DNA from: Bacteroidetes bacterium UBA7688
Lineage (GTDB): Bacteria; Bacteroidota; Bacteroidia; Chitinophagales; Chitinophagaceae
Assembly (NCBI GenBank): GCA_002482815.1
Contig: DLGS01000423.1
Coordinates: forward strand, 1 to 18,474
DNA: 18,474 nt
Direction of reading: 5' to 3'
A program made the translations under genes and the position numbers. Positions 1 through 7,303 of the stretch are shown here, one piece after another. The first letter of the stretch is position 1; each line of letters begins with the position of its first letter. Under the pieces are notes generated by a model. The model was given only the letters and a program-made list of their open reading frames with translations, was not told the DNA's origin and ran no database searches.

Positions 1-897
1 AGCTGCTGCAGGTAAAAGAATCCTCTTTTTTTCCTGCATCACTTCTACAAAAACACTTGCTTTGTTATTTGCAATATTCTGCTCATTACCAATTTTGGGA
101 ATACTTAATTTATATTGTTGCAGTCCCGCTTTATCAGCTTTTATTGAAAATGAAACCGTTGCATCAAATTTATCAGTGTTGATATTTACAGGTGCAGTCG
201 CAATCACATTGCCAGAGCCATCGGTAAGGCTTATATTTTGTTGCGTACCTGCGCAACGGGAAGCTAAAATATCTGCGCGAACTTCCCATTGACTGTTGAG
301 TGAAATTGTTTTATTGGCATATACTTTTGCAATTCTTACATCCTGTGCAACGACGGTGTCTCCGATTGCAATAGCATAAAGTGAGCCATTTATCGGTAGT
401 TCGGCATACAAAGGATTGGAACCTTCATTATACCATCCGTCCGAAGCCAAAATCAGTGCACTCAGGTTTTGCTGGCCATACAGTTCAGTGGCATCGCTGA
501 TGGCTTTTGCAAGATTAGTATTTGGTAAATTATAACTATTCAGGCTGTCTTTATCTGTCGCACCATTCAGATTCCAGGTAATCAGACGGTATTTTGAAGA
601 GAGCTTTTCTGTAATGGATTTGATATGCAGATTGTATTGCTTTTCTTCTGTCCCTAAAGCGGTTTTTATCGACTGGGAATTATCCTGTAAAAGCAATACA
701 ATTGGTTTCTGTGTTTCAGTATTGCGTTTATTTATTTTAGGTGAAAGTAAAAGTATAAGACACAGGAATACCAGCAAGCCACGTAATGAAGCGGTGACAA
801 TCGGGTAGGGAACAACTCGCTTCTTGTCGGCACGGAAGAGCAACCAGCCAACACCAAACGACAGCAATAAGGATATAATCAGGGACAGGATTAGCAT
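1..897 (-). CDS. VWA-domain membrane protein (3' end beyond window)
   Basis: This minus-strand frame is open for 299 codons from an ATG at 897 to the window edge, so the C-terminal part is missing. An in-frame TAG lies a few codons upstream, which makes this ATG the earliest possible start. The N-terminus has two hydrophobic segments (about residues 1-22 and 33-52). A von Willebrand factor A-like region follows, with a plausible MIDAS metal site: DNSQS at 72-76 (DxSxS), Thr127 and Asp153 in ASDGWYNEG. Residues from about 180 look like beta-rich Ig/CARDB-type sequence. It lies 40 bases downstream of the preceding minus-strand gene and is probably in the same operon. Such proteins are common in Bacteroidota, but their role is not known to me; a part in envelope or protein-complex assembly is only a guess. 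Confidence 0.75.
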   Translation of the reverse strand, partial: MLILSLIISLLLSFGVGWLLFRADKKRVVPYPIVTASLRGLLVFLCLILLLSPKINKRNTETQKPIVLLLQDNSQSIKTALGTEEKQYNLHIKSITEKLSSKYRLITWNLNGATDKDSLNSYNLPNTNLAKAISDATELYGQQNLSALILASDGWYNEGSNPLYAELPINGSLYAIAIGDTVVAQDVRIAKVYANKTISLNSQWEVRADILASRCAGTQQNISLTDGSGNVIATAPVNINTDKFDATVSFSIKADKAGLQQYKLSIPKIGNEQNIANNKASVFVEVMQEKKRILLPAAA

Positions 898-937
898 TAT
901 GCTTGCAAACTAAAGAAAAATCAATAAAGGCTGATGC

Positions 938-2290
938 TTATTTGTTGTAATATTTCCAATCTTCCGGGCTGGCATGCATTTTATTCCATACGCGCCAATA
1001 GAATTCTTTGGTCATTTTATCACCTTGGATTGTTCCAACACAGTACTGCTCCGTTTGGTAAATATTGAGCCAGATAAAAAACAACCCTAAGCCGATGCCA
1101 AGACTTATAAGAAAAGGTTTTTTTTGTACGAACCAATAAATAAGCGATGCGAGAGGAATTGCTAAAATAGCATATGATTCAATCATTGGTCTTGATCCGA
1201 AACTCCAGCCGTACCACCATAGCCACCAACTATAAATTATGTAAATAAAACAAATGAAAAACAGGATAACCGGCAACGCCATTTTTTTATTTTGTTGAAA
1301 AAGTGGCAAAATACCCAAGCATCCCAATAATGCTATTGGAGTATAAATAAACCAACCTTTTCTAAAACTAAATAAACCATTTAAAACTTGTGGGTTATTA
1401 AAATTGAAACCTTCTTCCTCGTAAGAAAAATGCAGGAAATGACCGGTGGTGTATTTCCAATAGGCAAGTTGAAAGCATACCACAAAGGTGCAGGCAATTA
1501 AGCAAATGGTCAGATCCTTTTTGTGTTGCCACCAAAATTTTAATCTGTTCGTGGTGTGTAAGTTTTTGGAATTGATTGGCCAGAAAAGCGGAATCAAAAC
1601 AACAATAAAATCAACTGGTCTGGTTATTGCCACCCAGCCCAGAAATAATCCCAGAAAAACTGCGTACTTACTTTTGGGTGCATTATACCAACGTTCAGTA
1701 AAATATAAAATGCATGAAAACAACAAGAATGCCAGATTATGGCTCATGCCCTGATCCGTTATAGTATAACAATAAAAATTGGTTCCGAAACCAATCATCA
1801 ATAATGTAATTATAACAACTTTATCATTAAAGTACTTTTTTAAAAAGGCACATAGAACGACAAGACCACCAATAGACCATATAAGATTGCTCATAGCCAC
1901 TGCAAACTGATATGGTTCAGAATAGCCATCTGCCGGTGTATTTTTTAAGAAGTACGTACAGACAAAATGCGTGATCAGAAATAGCGGCAATTCACCAATA
2001 GCAGTTCCTATTGCATATTTATTGGATCGTTTTTGTGTGCTTTCCTGTTCATAAAGTGCATAATTGTGTATTTCACCGGAAGGTTTATAAACGCTGTCGA
2101 TGTGAGCGTAAAAAGCGAGTTTTCCTAAATCGTGATAAATAAATGTGGCAGGTAGAAAAAGATAATATCCGGACGGGTCATATTTAAGAACTTCATTACG
2201 CACCCAGCGGTGTGATGAAGTTGCCTGCAAATAACATACAACTGAAAAGAGTATGATTACAATTGTTGAGCCTGATATTTTTCTCTTCAT
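938..2290 (-). CDS. Multipass membrane protein, probable GT-C-type glycosyltransferase
   Basis: The protein has about 450 residues and many hydrophobic helices spread over its whole length. A short N-terminal signal-anchor is followed by a loop containing KYDPSGYYLFLPA. An acidic residue in the first extracytoplasmic loop is typical of GT-C enzymes, which move sugars from lipid-linked donors on the outer face of the inner membrane. Other marks are ITDQGMSHNLAF, ITRPVDF and a Trp-rich stretch (YSWWLWWYGWSFGSRP) near residue 360. The ATG at 2290 overlaps the recF stop as ATGA, so I prefer it to the ATG two codons upstream (2296). The overlap suggests translational coupling with recF. The family call rests on topology and loop motifs only; the donor and acceptor cannot be read from the sequence. 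It could instead be an uncharacterised membrane protein. Confidence 0.7.
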   Translation of the reverse strand: MKRKISGSTIVIILFSVVCYLQATSSHRWVRNEVLKYDPSGYYLFLPATFIYHDLGKLAFYAHIDSVYKPSGEIHNYALYEQESTQKRSNKYAIGTAIGELPLFLITHFVCTYFLKNTPADGYSEPYQFAVAMSNLIWSIGGLVVLCAFLKKYFNDKVVIITLLMIGFGTNFYCYTITDQGMSHNLAFLLFSCILYFTERWYNAPKSKYAVFLGLFLGWVAITRPVDFIVVLIPLFWPINSKNLHTTNRLKFWWQHKKDLTICLIACTFVVCFQLAYWKYTTGHFLHFSYEEEGFNFNNPQVLNGLFSFRKGWFIYTPIALLGCLGILPLFQQNKKMALPVILFFICFIYIIYSWWLWWYGWSFGSRPMIESYAILAIPLASLIYWFVQKKPFLISLGIGLGLFFIWLNIYQTEQYCVGTIQGDKMTKEFYWRVWNKMHASPEDWKYYNK

Positions 2291-3363
2291 AAACATATAA
2301 ACCCAATTGCTTTTTCTGTGTCAAAAGCAGCTCTTACACGACCTTCATGGGTGTCAGTCAGTATTACCTGGCCAAATATAGGATTACTGATAATTTTCAG
2401 CAATGCTTCCATTCTTTGTTGATCCAGTTTTTCAAAAACATCATCCAGTAACAATATTGGGCTGTTACCCATTTTTGCCTTGAGATATTCAAACTGGGCT
2501 AATTTCAGAGAAAATAAAAAGCTTTTTTTCTGTCCCTGAGAGCCATAATTTTTTATAACATTTTCATTAAGCAAAAAGAGGAAATCGTCCTTATGGATAC
2601 CCCTGAGCGTTCGCTGATAACGAATATCGTGTTGCAAATGTTCATTGAGCCATATTGACAAACTGCTTTTTTTCAGATCACTTTGATAATCTATATTTAC
2701 CTCTTCTTTGCCATCTGAAAACTGCTGATAATATTGCTGTAGTAAAGGAATAAATTCATTTAAAAATTTTGTCCTGGCATCAAAAATATAAGTTCCACTC
2801 TGGCTAAGCAAATTATTATAGTAGTCTAATAAAGCACCGTCAATGCCAGGATTACTGTTATACATTTTCAACCATGCATTTCGCTGTATCAATACTTTTT
2901 GATATTGAAGCAATGATTCGAGGTAGGTTTTATCGCATTGGCTCAAAATGCCATCAATGAACTTTCTCCTCAATTCACTGCCATCATTAATCATTTCTAT
3001 ATCATCAGGTGCTACCATTACAGCTGCATATTTGCCGATATGATCGGATTGACGTTCATAAACGACTCCGCCACAACTGATTTCCTTTTTATTATTTTTA
3101 TATTTACAGACAACCGTTTCCTTTTTGTGATAATGATTAAAACTACCTTCAATCCGGTAGCCTTCCGTGCCGTGCATAATAGTAGGTTGTACAGTTGAAG
3201 AAAAATAGCTCTTTGTATAACACAAGTTATAAACAGCATCCAGCATATTTGTTTTTCCGCTCCCATTTTTTCCGGTGATGCATGTGACAGGAAAATCCAG
3301 ACTATAGGCTTCATTAGCATAGTTGCGGAACTGAAAAAGTGAAATTTTAGTAAGTAAAATCAA
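2287..3363 (-). CDS. recF: DNA replication and repair protein RecF
   Basis: RecF is an SMC-like ATPase that helps load RecA at single-strand gaps together with RecO and RecR. The N-terminus KISLFQFRNY is the family signature. Walker A GKNGSGKT lies at about residues 31-38, the ABC signature-like GSQGQKKS at 274-281, and Walker B ILLLDDVF at 303-310. I chose the TTG at 3363, which gives 358 residues (usual family length) beginning MILLTKISLF. An alternative TTG at 3393 would add ten non-conserved residues and run into the divergent pdhA. A promoter match at 3404-3431 would start transcription just upstream of 3363 and supports this choice. The stop overlaps the next gene as ATGA. Neighbouring a TPR gene and ribH is a familiar arrangement for recF in Bacteroidota. 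Confidence 0.95.
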   Translation of the reverse strand: MILLTKISLFQFRNYANEAYSLDFPVTCITGKNGSGKTNMLDAVYNLCYTKSYFSSTVQPTIMHGTEGYRIEGSFNHYHKKETVVCKYKNNKKEISCGGVVYERQSDHIGKYAAVMVAPDDIEMINDGSELRRKFIDGILSQCDKTYLESLLQYQKVLIQRNAWLKMYNSNPGIDGALLDYYNNLLSQSGTYIFDARTKFLNEFIPLLQQYYQQFSDGKEEVNIDYQSDLKKSSLSIWLNEHLQHDIRYQRTLRGIHKDDFLFLLNENVIKNYGSQGQKKSFLFSLKLAQFEYLKAKMGNSPILLLDDVFEKLDQQRMEALLKIISNPIFGQVILTDTHEGRVRAAFDTEKAIGFICL

Positions 3364-3380
3364 AATGAAATTTGAGCGGA

Positions 3381-4412
3381 ATGGAAAAAACAATAAATTC
3401 GCACAAATTTAGTAAAACTGTGCAGACTCAATTCAATAAAGAAACTTACCTGTATTGGTACGAAAGTATGCTGTTGATGCGCCGCTTCGAAGAGAAAGCA
3501 GGACAGTTATATGGAATGCAGAAAATTCGTGGTTTTTGCCATTTATATATCGGTCAGGAAGCGGTAGCTGCGGGCACAATGTCTGCTATCACAGATCGTG
3601 ACAATATTATAACCGCCTATCGTGATCACGCAATTGCCATTGCCAAAGGAATGAGTGCCAACGAATGTATGGCTGAATTATACGGAAAAGCAACCGGCTG
3701 CACCAAAGGAAAAGGCGGTTCGATGCACTTTTTCTCTAAAGAAAAAAGATTTTTTGGTGGCCATGGTATTGTTGGTGGTCAGATTGGTCTGGGCGCCGGT
3801 ATTGCTTTTGCAGAAAAATATAAAGGAACCGATAGCGTAACACTTTGCTACTTTGGTGATGGGGCTGCACGTCAGGGAATCCTGCACGAAGCATTCAATA
3901 TGGCTGTATTGTGGCAATTACCGGTTATTTTCATTTGTGAAAATAACGGTTATGCAATGGGAACATCAGTTGAACGTACTTCCAAAGTATCAGATATTTA
4001 TCGTTTGGCCGATGGTTTTGATATGCCTGGAGACAGCGTTGATGGTATGAGCTGTGAAGATGTTCACCGCGGAATAGAAAGAGCTGTAAAACGTGCGCGT
4101 GAAGGCGATGGTCCGACTTTTCTTGAAATCAAAACTTATCGTTATCGCGGACACTCTATGAGTGACCCAGCGAAATACCGTAGCAAAGACGAGGTCGAAA
4201 ATTATAAAGAAAAAGATCCGATTACCGAGGTTTTGAAAGTGATTGATGAAAATAAATGGGCTACAGAAGAAGAAATCGAAGCCATAAATGAAAAAATACG
4301 GCTTCAGGTAGAAGAATGTGTTCAATTTGCGGAAGACAGCCCATGGCCGGACGATTCAGAATTGTATAAAGATATTTATGTGGATGAAAATTATCCCTAT
4401 ATTACAGATTAA
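3381..4412 (+). CDS. pdhA: Pyruvate dehydrogenase E1 component, alpha subunit
   Basis: This is the thiamine-diphosphate-binding alpha chain of the heterotetrameric E1 enzyme, which decarboxylates pyruvate and acetylates the lipoyl group of E2. Landmarks are MLLMRRFEEKAGQLYG and KIRGFCHLYIGQEA near the N-terminus, then the ThDP/Mg motif from GDG (about 159-161) to NN (188-189, in CENNGYAMGTS). The conserved RYRGHSMSDPAKYR loop lies near residue 260. The length of 343 residues fits the family. The ATG at 3381 is preferred over the in-frame TTG three codons upstream. A GTG near 3420 is also possible, because the first 15-20 residues are not conserved. The beta subunit and E2 are not next to it here. 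The TPR gene follows 39 bases downstream on the same strand. Confidence 0.93.
   Translation: MEKTINSHKFSKTVQTQFNKETYLYWYESMLLMRRFEEKAGQLYGMQKIRGFCHLYIGQEAVAAGTMSAITDRDNIITAYRDHAIAIAKGMSANECMAELYGKATGCTKGKGGSMHFFSKEKRFFGGHGIVGGQIGLGAGIAFAEKYKGTDSVTLCYFGDGAARQGILHEAFNMAVLWQLPVIFICENNGYAMGTSVERTSKVSDIYRLADGFDMPGDSVDGMSCEDVHRGIERAVKRAREGDGPTFLEIKTYRYRGHSMSDPAKYRSKDEVENYKEKDPITEVLKVIDENKWATEEEIEAINEKIRLQVEECVQFAEDSPWPDDSELYKDIYVDENYPYITD
3404..3431 (-). promoter_or_regulatory. Candidate Bacteroidota-type promoter for recF
   Basis: On the minus strand TTG (3431-3429), a 17-base spacer and TAAATTTG (3411-3404) match the Bacteroidota/Flavobacterium form TTG-N17-23-TAnnTTTG. The predicted transcription start is near 3397, giving a leader of about 34 bases before the TTG at 3363. 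The element lies entirely inside the 5' coding part of the divergent pdhA. This is a motif match only. Confidence 0.5.
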
Positions 4413-4451
4413 TAAACATTAACCCTTACTAAACTTACATAAACACAAATA

Positions 4452-5120
4452 ATGTCAACCACTCCACAATCAACTGAAGGACTTAGTGCTCTTGAAAAAA
4501 TTGCAGTAGCCTACGAAAACAATAAAAAAGTTATTAATACTGCTGTTATCGCTGTAGTAGTAGCTGTCGGCGGTTTTTTTGCCTATAAAAATCTTGTCGT
4601 TGCACCAAATGAAGAAAAAGCCGGTGTGGCAATAATGCGTGCAGAACAAATGTTTTCTATCGATTCCGTAAATCTTGCTTTGAATGGTGATGCCACCAAT
4701 GCCGGCTTCCTGAAGATTATTAAAAAATATGAAGGGACCGCTACCGCAAATGTTGCTCATTTTTATGCTGGTTCATGTTACCTGAAAATGGGGGATTATA
4801 AATCTGCCATTAAACACCTGGAAGAGTTTGATCCGAAAGGCACAGTTTTGGAAAATGCTAAAAGCGGTTTGCTTGGCGATGCTTACATGGAAACAAACGA
4901 TATTAAAAAAGGTATTGAGCAATACAAATCAGCCAGCAGCGATGCCGATGATGATGTTTATTCTCCTATTTATCTTCAACGCCTGGCTATTGCTTATGAA
5001 AAAAATAACCAGCCTGAAGAAGCTAAAAAAGCCTACATACGCATCAGAGATGAGTATCCACGCAGCTTCCAGAGCCGTGAAGTGGACAAAGCTTTAGCAC
5101 AAATGGGTGTTTTAGATTAG
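4452..5120 (+). CDS. Single-pass membrane TPR protein, YfgM-like
   Basis: The protein has 222 residues. A polar N-terminus of about 26 residues is followed by one strongly hydrophobic segment (27-49, VINTAVIAVVVAVGGFF) and then an alpha-helical region of tetratricopeptide-like repeats. Clear repeats start near 103 (AHFYAGSCYLKMGDYKSAI) and near 175 (LQRLAIAYEKNNQPEEAKKAY). The positive NNKK before the helix suggests an N-in, C-out topology, placing the TPR region in the periplasm. This layout resembles E. coli YfgM, an accessory partner of the Sec translocon and periplasmic chaperones. TPR proteins of this type often stand between recF and ribH in Bacteroidota. The exact role is inferred from architecture only. 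A terminator follows directly. Confidence 0.82.
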   Translation: MSTTPQSTEGLSALEKIAVAYENNKKVINTAVIAVVVAVGGFFAYKNLVVAPNEEKAGVAIMRAEQMFSIDSVNLALNGDATNAGFLKIIKKYEGTATANVAHFYAGSCYLKMGDYKSAIKHLEEFDPKGTVLENAKSGLLGDAYMETNDIKKGIEQYKSASSDADDDVYSPIYLQRLAIAYEKNNQPEEAKKAYIRIRDEYPRSFQSREVDKALAQMGVLD

Positions 5121-5142
5121 TTTCATTCATAATTGACATTTC

Positions 5143-5173
5143 AAAATCCCCTTTTAACTGAAGGGGATTTTTT
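5143..5173 (+). terminator. Intrinsic terminator after the TPR gene
   Basis: A perfect 11-base-pair stem (AAAATCCCCTT at 5143-5153 with AAGGGGATTTT at 5161-5171), a 7-base loop and a T-run to 5173 start 22 bases after the TPR stop codon. It should separate the pdhA/TPR unit from ribH. The flanking A-run means it may also work in reverse. Confidence 0.85.
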
Positions 5174-5229
5174 ATAACAGATTTATCGGTTTTACTCCCT
5201 GAAACCATTCTTAATAAACAAAAAATCAA

Positions 5230-5739
5230 ATGGCCTTATCTTCCGATAGTAACACACTTCTTTCCCTGGAAGCAATCAGCACGCTCCATCTTCCGCGTAT
5301 TGCAATTGTATGCACAGAATGGAATGATAAGATTGTTGCTGCCCAGTTGGAAGGTTGTTCACGGATTTTACACCAGGCAGGAGCAATCCTTACCGGTCAA
5401 TATTTTGTACCGGGATGTTTTGAAATTCCTTTTGCCTGCAATCAGGTAGCAAAAGATAATTCGATCAATTCCCTTGGACCGGAAGCTATTATTGCCTTTG
5501 GGGCTGTCATCCGCGGCGGTACACCTCATTTCGAATATGTTTGCCAGGCTGTGACAGATGGTATTTCGGCATTAAATGTACGTCTTGACATTCCGGTCAT
5601 TTTTGGGGTGCTGACCTTGAATACTGAAGCAGAGGCATGGGAAAGGTTAGGCGGAATTCATGGACACAAGGGTGAAGAAGCTGCTATAACAGCGCTTAAA
5701 ATGATTCAATTCAACAGAAATATTTCAGCAGGAGTTTAA
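5230..5739 (+). CDS. ribH: 6,7-dimethyl-8-ribityllumazine synthase (riboflavin synthase beta chain)
   Basis: RibH condenses 5-amino-6-ribitylamino-uracil with 3,4-dihydroxy-2-butanone 4-phosphate to give lumazine, the penultimate step of riboflavin synthesis. Family marks are WND at 31-33 (substrate pocket), VPGCFEIP at 60-67, GAVIRGGTPHFEYVC at 91-105 with catalytic His100, and FGVLTLNTEAEAWERLGG at 125-142 with the phosphate-binding Arg139. HKGEEAA follows. The length of 169 residues is typical for an icosahedral or pentameric lumazine synthase, with a short non-conserved N-terminal extension of about 20 residues. The other riboflavin genes are not in the window. No FMN riboswitch is evident in the 109 bases upstream, which hold the preceding gene's terminator. 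The LutA-like gene starts 10 bases downstream, so the two are probably cotranscribed. Confidence 0.95.
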   Translation: MALSSDSNTLLSLEAISTLHLPRIAIVCTEWNDKIVAAQLEGCSRILHQAGAILTGQYFVPGCFEIPFACNQVAKDNSINSLGPEAIIAFGAVIRGGTPHFEYVCQAVTDGISALNVRLDIPVIFGVLTLNTEAEAWERLGGIHGHKGEEAAITALKMIQFNRNISAGV

Positions 5740-5749
5740 GCTTAATAAA

Positions 5750-6484
5750 ATGCATCAGGTTCAGATTTTTATGCCATGTTTTGTTGATCAGCTTTACCCT
5801 GAAACGGGTATGAATATGGTGCGTATTTTAGAAAAACTTGGATGTGAGGTGCATTATAATCCTAAACAAACGTGCTGTGGACAACCGGCTTATAATGCAG
5901 GTTATAAAGAGGAAGCAAAGAAAGTAGCGACAAAGTTTCTGCACGATTTCGATAAGGATTTTTATATCGTCGCACCAAGCGGATCCTGTACAGGGTATGT
6001 TCGCAGTGCTTTCGAAGAAATGTTTGAAGATGGCTCCGAAGCGCAAAACAGTAAAAAGGTTCGTGGATTTTTATACGAATTCACAGAATTTCTGACTGAT
6101 ATTCTGAAGGTTGAGCAACTCGATGCCAGCTTTAAAGCAAAGGTCACTTATCACGATGCGTGTGGTGCTTTAAGAGAATGCGGAATAAAAGCCGGACCAC
6201 GGAAATTGCTGGAGCAAATTAAAGGATTGGAACTGGTAGAAATGGCTGAATGTGAAACCTGTTGCGGATTTGGTGGAACTTTTGCTATCAAATATGAACC
6301 AATATCGATTGGGATGGCGCAAACCAAAGTTCAAAGTGCATTGGCCACCGGAGCAAAATACATCATCTCCACTGATGTGAGTTGTATGATGCACCTTCAG
6401 GGCTATATCGACAAAAATAAATTACCGATTCAAACGATTCATATTGCAGATCTTCTGGCAAAAGGAATGTTTGGCCAAGAATAG
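5750..6484 (+). CDS. CCG-domain (Fe-S)-binding protein, LutA/YkgE-like
   Basis: The protein has 244 residues and two cysteine-rich CCG modules. The first is Cys10 (MPCFVD), CCG at 42-44 (QTCCGQPAYNAGY) and Cys80 (SGSC). The second is Cys138 (YHDACGALRECG), CCG at 171-173 (ETCCGFGG) and Cys212 (DVSCMMH). This pattern is shared by LutA of the L-lactate oxidation system LutABC, the C-terminal part of GlpC, and heterodisulfide reductase subunit B, where it binds Fe-S clusters that carry electrons. Its size matches LutA. No lutB or lutC lies nearby; instead the gene sits 10 bases after ribH. Lactate oxidation is therefore the best guess but is not proven by context. The stop is one base from the end of the convergent nitrilase gene. 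Confidence 0.88.
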   Translation: MHQVQIFMPCFVDQLYPETGMNMVRILEKLGCEVHYNPKQTCCGQPAYNAGYKEEAKKVATKFLHDFDKDFYIVAPSGSCTGYVRSAFEEMFEDGSEAQNSKKVRGFLYEFTEFLTDILKVEQLDASFKAKVTYHDACGALRECGIKAGPRKLLEQIKGLELVEMAECETCCGFGGTFAIKYEPISIGMAQTKVQSALATGAKYIISTDVSCMMHLQGYIDKNKLPIQTIHIADLLAKGMFGQE

Positions 6485-6485
6485 T

Positions 6486-7265
6486 TTATAGCAATACGAA
6501 AGCATCCCGATCGTTCAGAAAGGGGAATTTGGCTCTACTTTCTTCAAGTTCAGCATACTTAAAGGTGTGTGTGATTATTTTTTCTTCATTCGAAGCTTTT
6601 TCTATTAACTCACCCAGTGTATTGTAAATACTGCTGTTGCCAATATACGGATGACCATTTCCGTCTTCACCCACACGATTTACACCAATTACAAAACTCA
6701 TGTTTTCTATTGAGCGAGCCTGCAATAGATTTTCCCAAACGTAATTCCTTTTTTCAGGCCAGTTGGCTACATACAGCAGCATGTCATAATCGTCTGTATT
6801 GCGTGCCCAAACAGGGAAACGTAAATCATAACAAACCTGCAGGCAGATTTTCCAACCATTCACCTGAGCAATCATCCGTTTTTCACCAGGGGAAAAATCG
6901 ACATTTTCTCCCGCATAAGAAAATAAATGGCGCTTGTCGTAATGAGCCACTTCGCCATTCGGCAAAACCCACAGCATACGGTTATAGTATTTATCATCCT
7001 CTTTAATAATGATGCTTCCGGTAAGGATGCAACGATTTTTCCTTGCCTGTTCTTTCATCCAGTTCACCGTTTCGCCATCCATTGTTTCGGCCAGTTTTTC
7101 TGCCTGCATACTGAATCCGGTGTTGAACATTTCCGGAAGGACAATAATATGCTGAAGACCTTGTAGTGAAGCGATTTTCGGTTCCAGTAAAGCACGGTTT
7201 TGGGTCGGGTTTTCCCAAACAATATCCATCTGTATCAGGCTGACGTTCAAATCGCTTTTGCTCAT
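6486..7265 (-). CDS. Carbon-nitrogen hydrolase, omega-amidase (YafV/Nit2)-like
   Basis: This is a nitrilase-superfamily enzyme of 259 residues with a complete catalytic triad: Glu45 in LPEMFNTGFSM, Lys111 in HYDKRHLF and Cys145 in LQVCYDLRFPVWAR. These three contexts match the YafV/Nit2 omega-amidase branch, which hydrolyses alpha-ketoglutaramate and alpha-ketosuccinamate left by glutamine or asparagine transamination (metabolite repair). It is cytoplasmic, with no signal peptide. The ATG at 7265 lies 38 bases from the divergent start of the PolX-like gene, and a TATCTTTG box sits at 7280-7273. The 3' end nearly touches that of the LutA-like gene. Substrate specificity is inferred from the motif contexts. 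Confidence 0.9.
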   Translation of the reverse strand: MSKSDLNVSLIQMDIVWENPTQNRALLEPKIASLQGLQHIIVLPEMFNTGFSMQAEKLAETMDGETVNWMKEQARKNRCILTGSIIIKEDDKYYNRMLWVLPNGEVAHYDKRHLFSYAGENVDFSPGEKRMIAQVNGWKICLQVCYDLRFPVWARNTDDYDMLLYVANWPEKRNYVWENLLQARSIENMSFVIGVNRVGEDGNGHPYIGNSSIYNTLGELIEKASNEEKIITHTFKYAELEESRAKFPFLNDRDAFVLL

Positions 7266-7272
7266 AGTGCAA

Positions 7273-7280
7273 CAAAGATA
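7273..7280 (-). promoter_or_regulatory. Candidate -7 box for the nitrilase gene
   Basis: TATCTTTG on the minus strand fits the Bacteroidota -7 form TAnnTTTG. It ends only 7 bases before the ATG at 7265, which would give an almost leaderless transcript. No good TTTG stands at -33, so this is a weak call. Confidence 0.35.
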
Positions 7281-7291
7281 CTTTGCTTACT

Positions 7292-7299
7292 TATTTTTG
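7292..7299 (+). promoter_or_regulatory. Candidate -7 box for the PolX-like/trpS operon
   Basis: TATTTTTG fits TAnnTTTG and ends 4 bases before the ATG at 7304, so transcription would start at or just before the start codon. No TTTG is found at the usual upstream distance. The call is tentative. Confidence 0.3.
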
Positions 7300-7303
7300 C
7301 AGC

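Noticed and set aside
5121..5229. Possible FMN riboswitch before ribH
   Set aside because: The 109 bases contain the TPR gene's terminator and too little further sequence for an RFN element; none of its conserved blocks is visible.
6617..7006. Plus-strand open frame of 129 codons opposite the nitrilase gene
   Set aside because: The nitrilase on the minus strand has a full catalytic triad. The reverse frame has an odd Cys/His composition and no domain.
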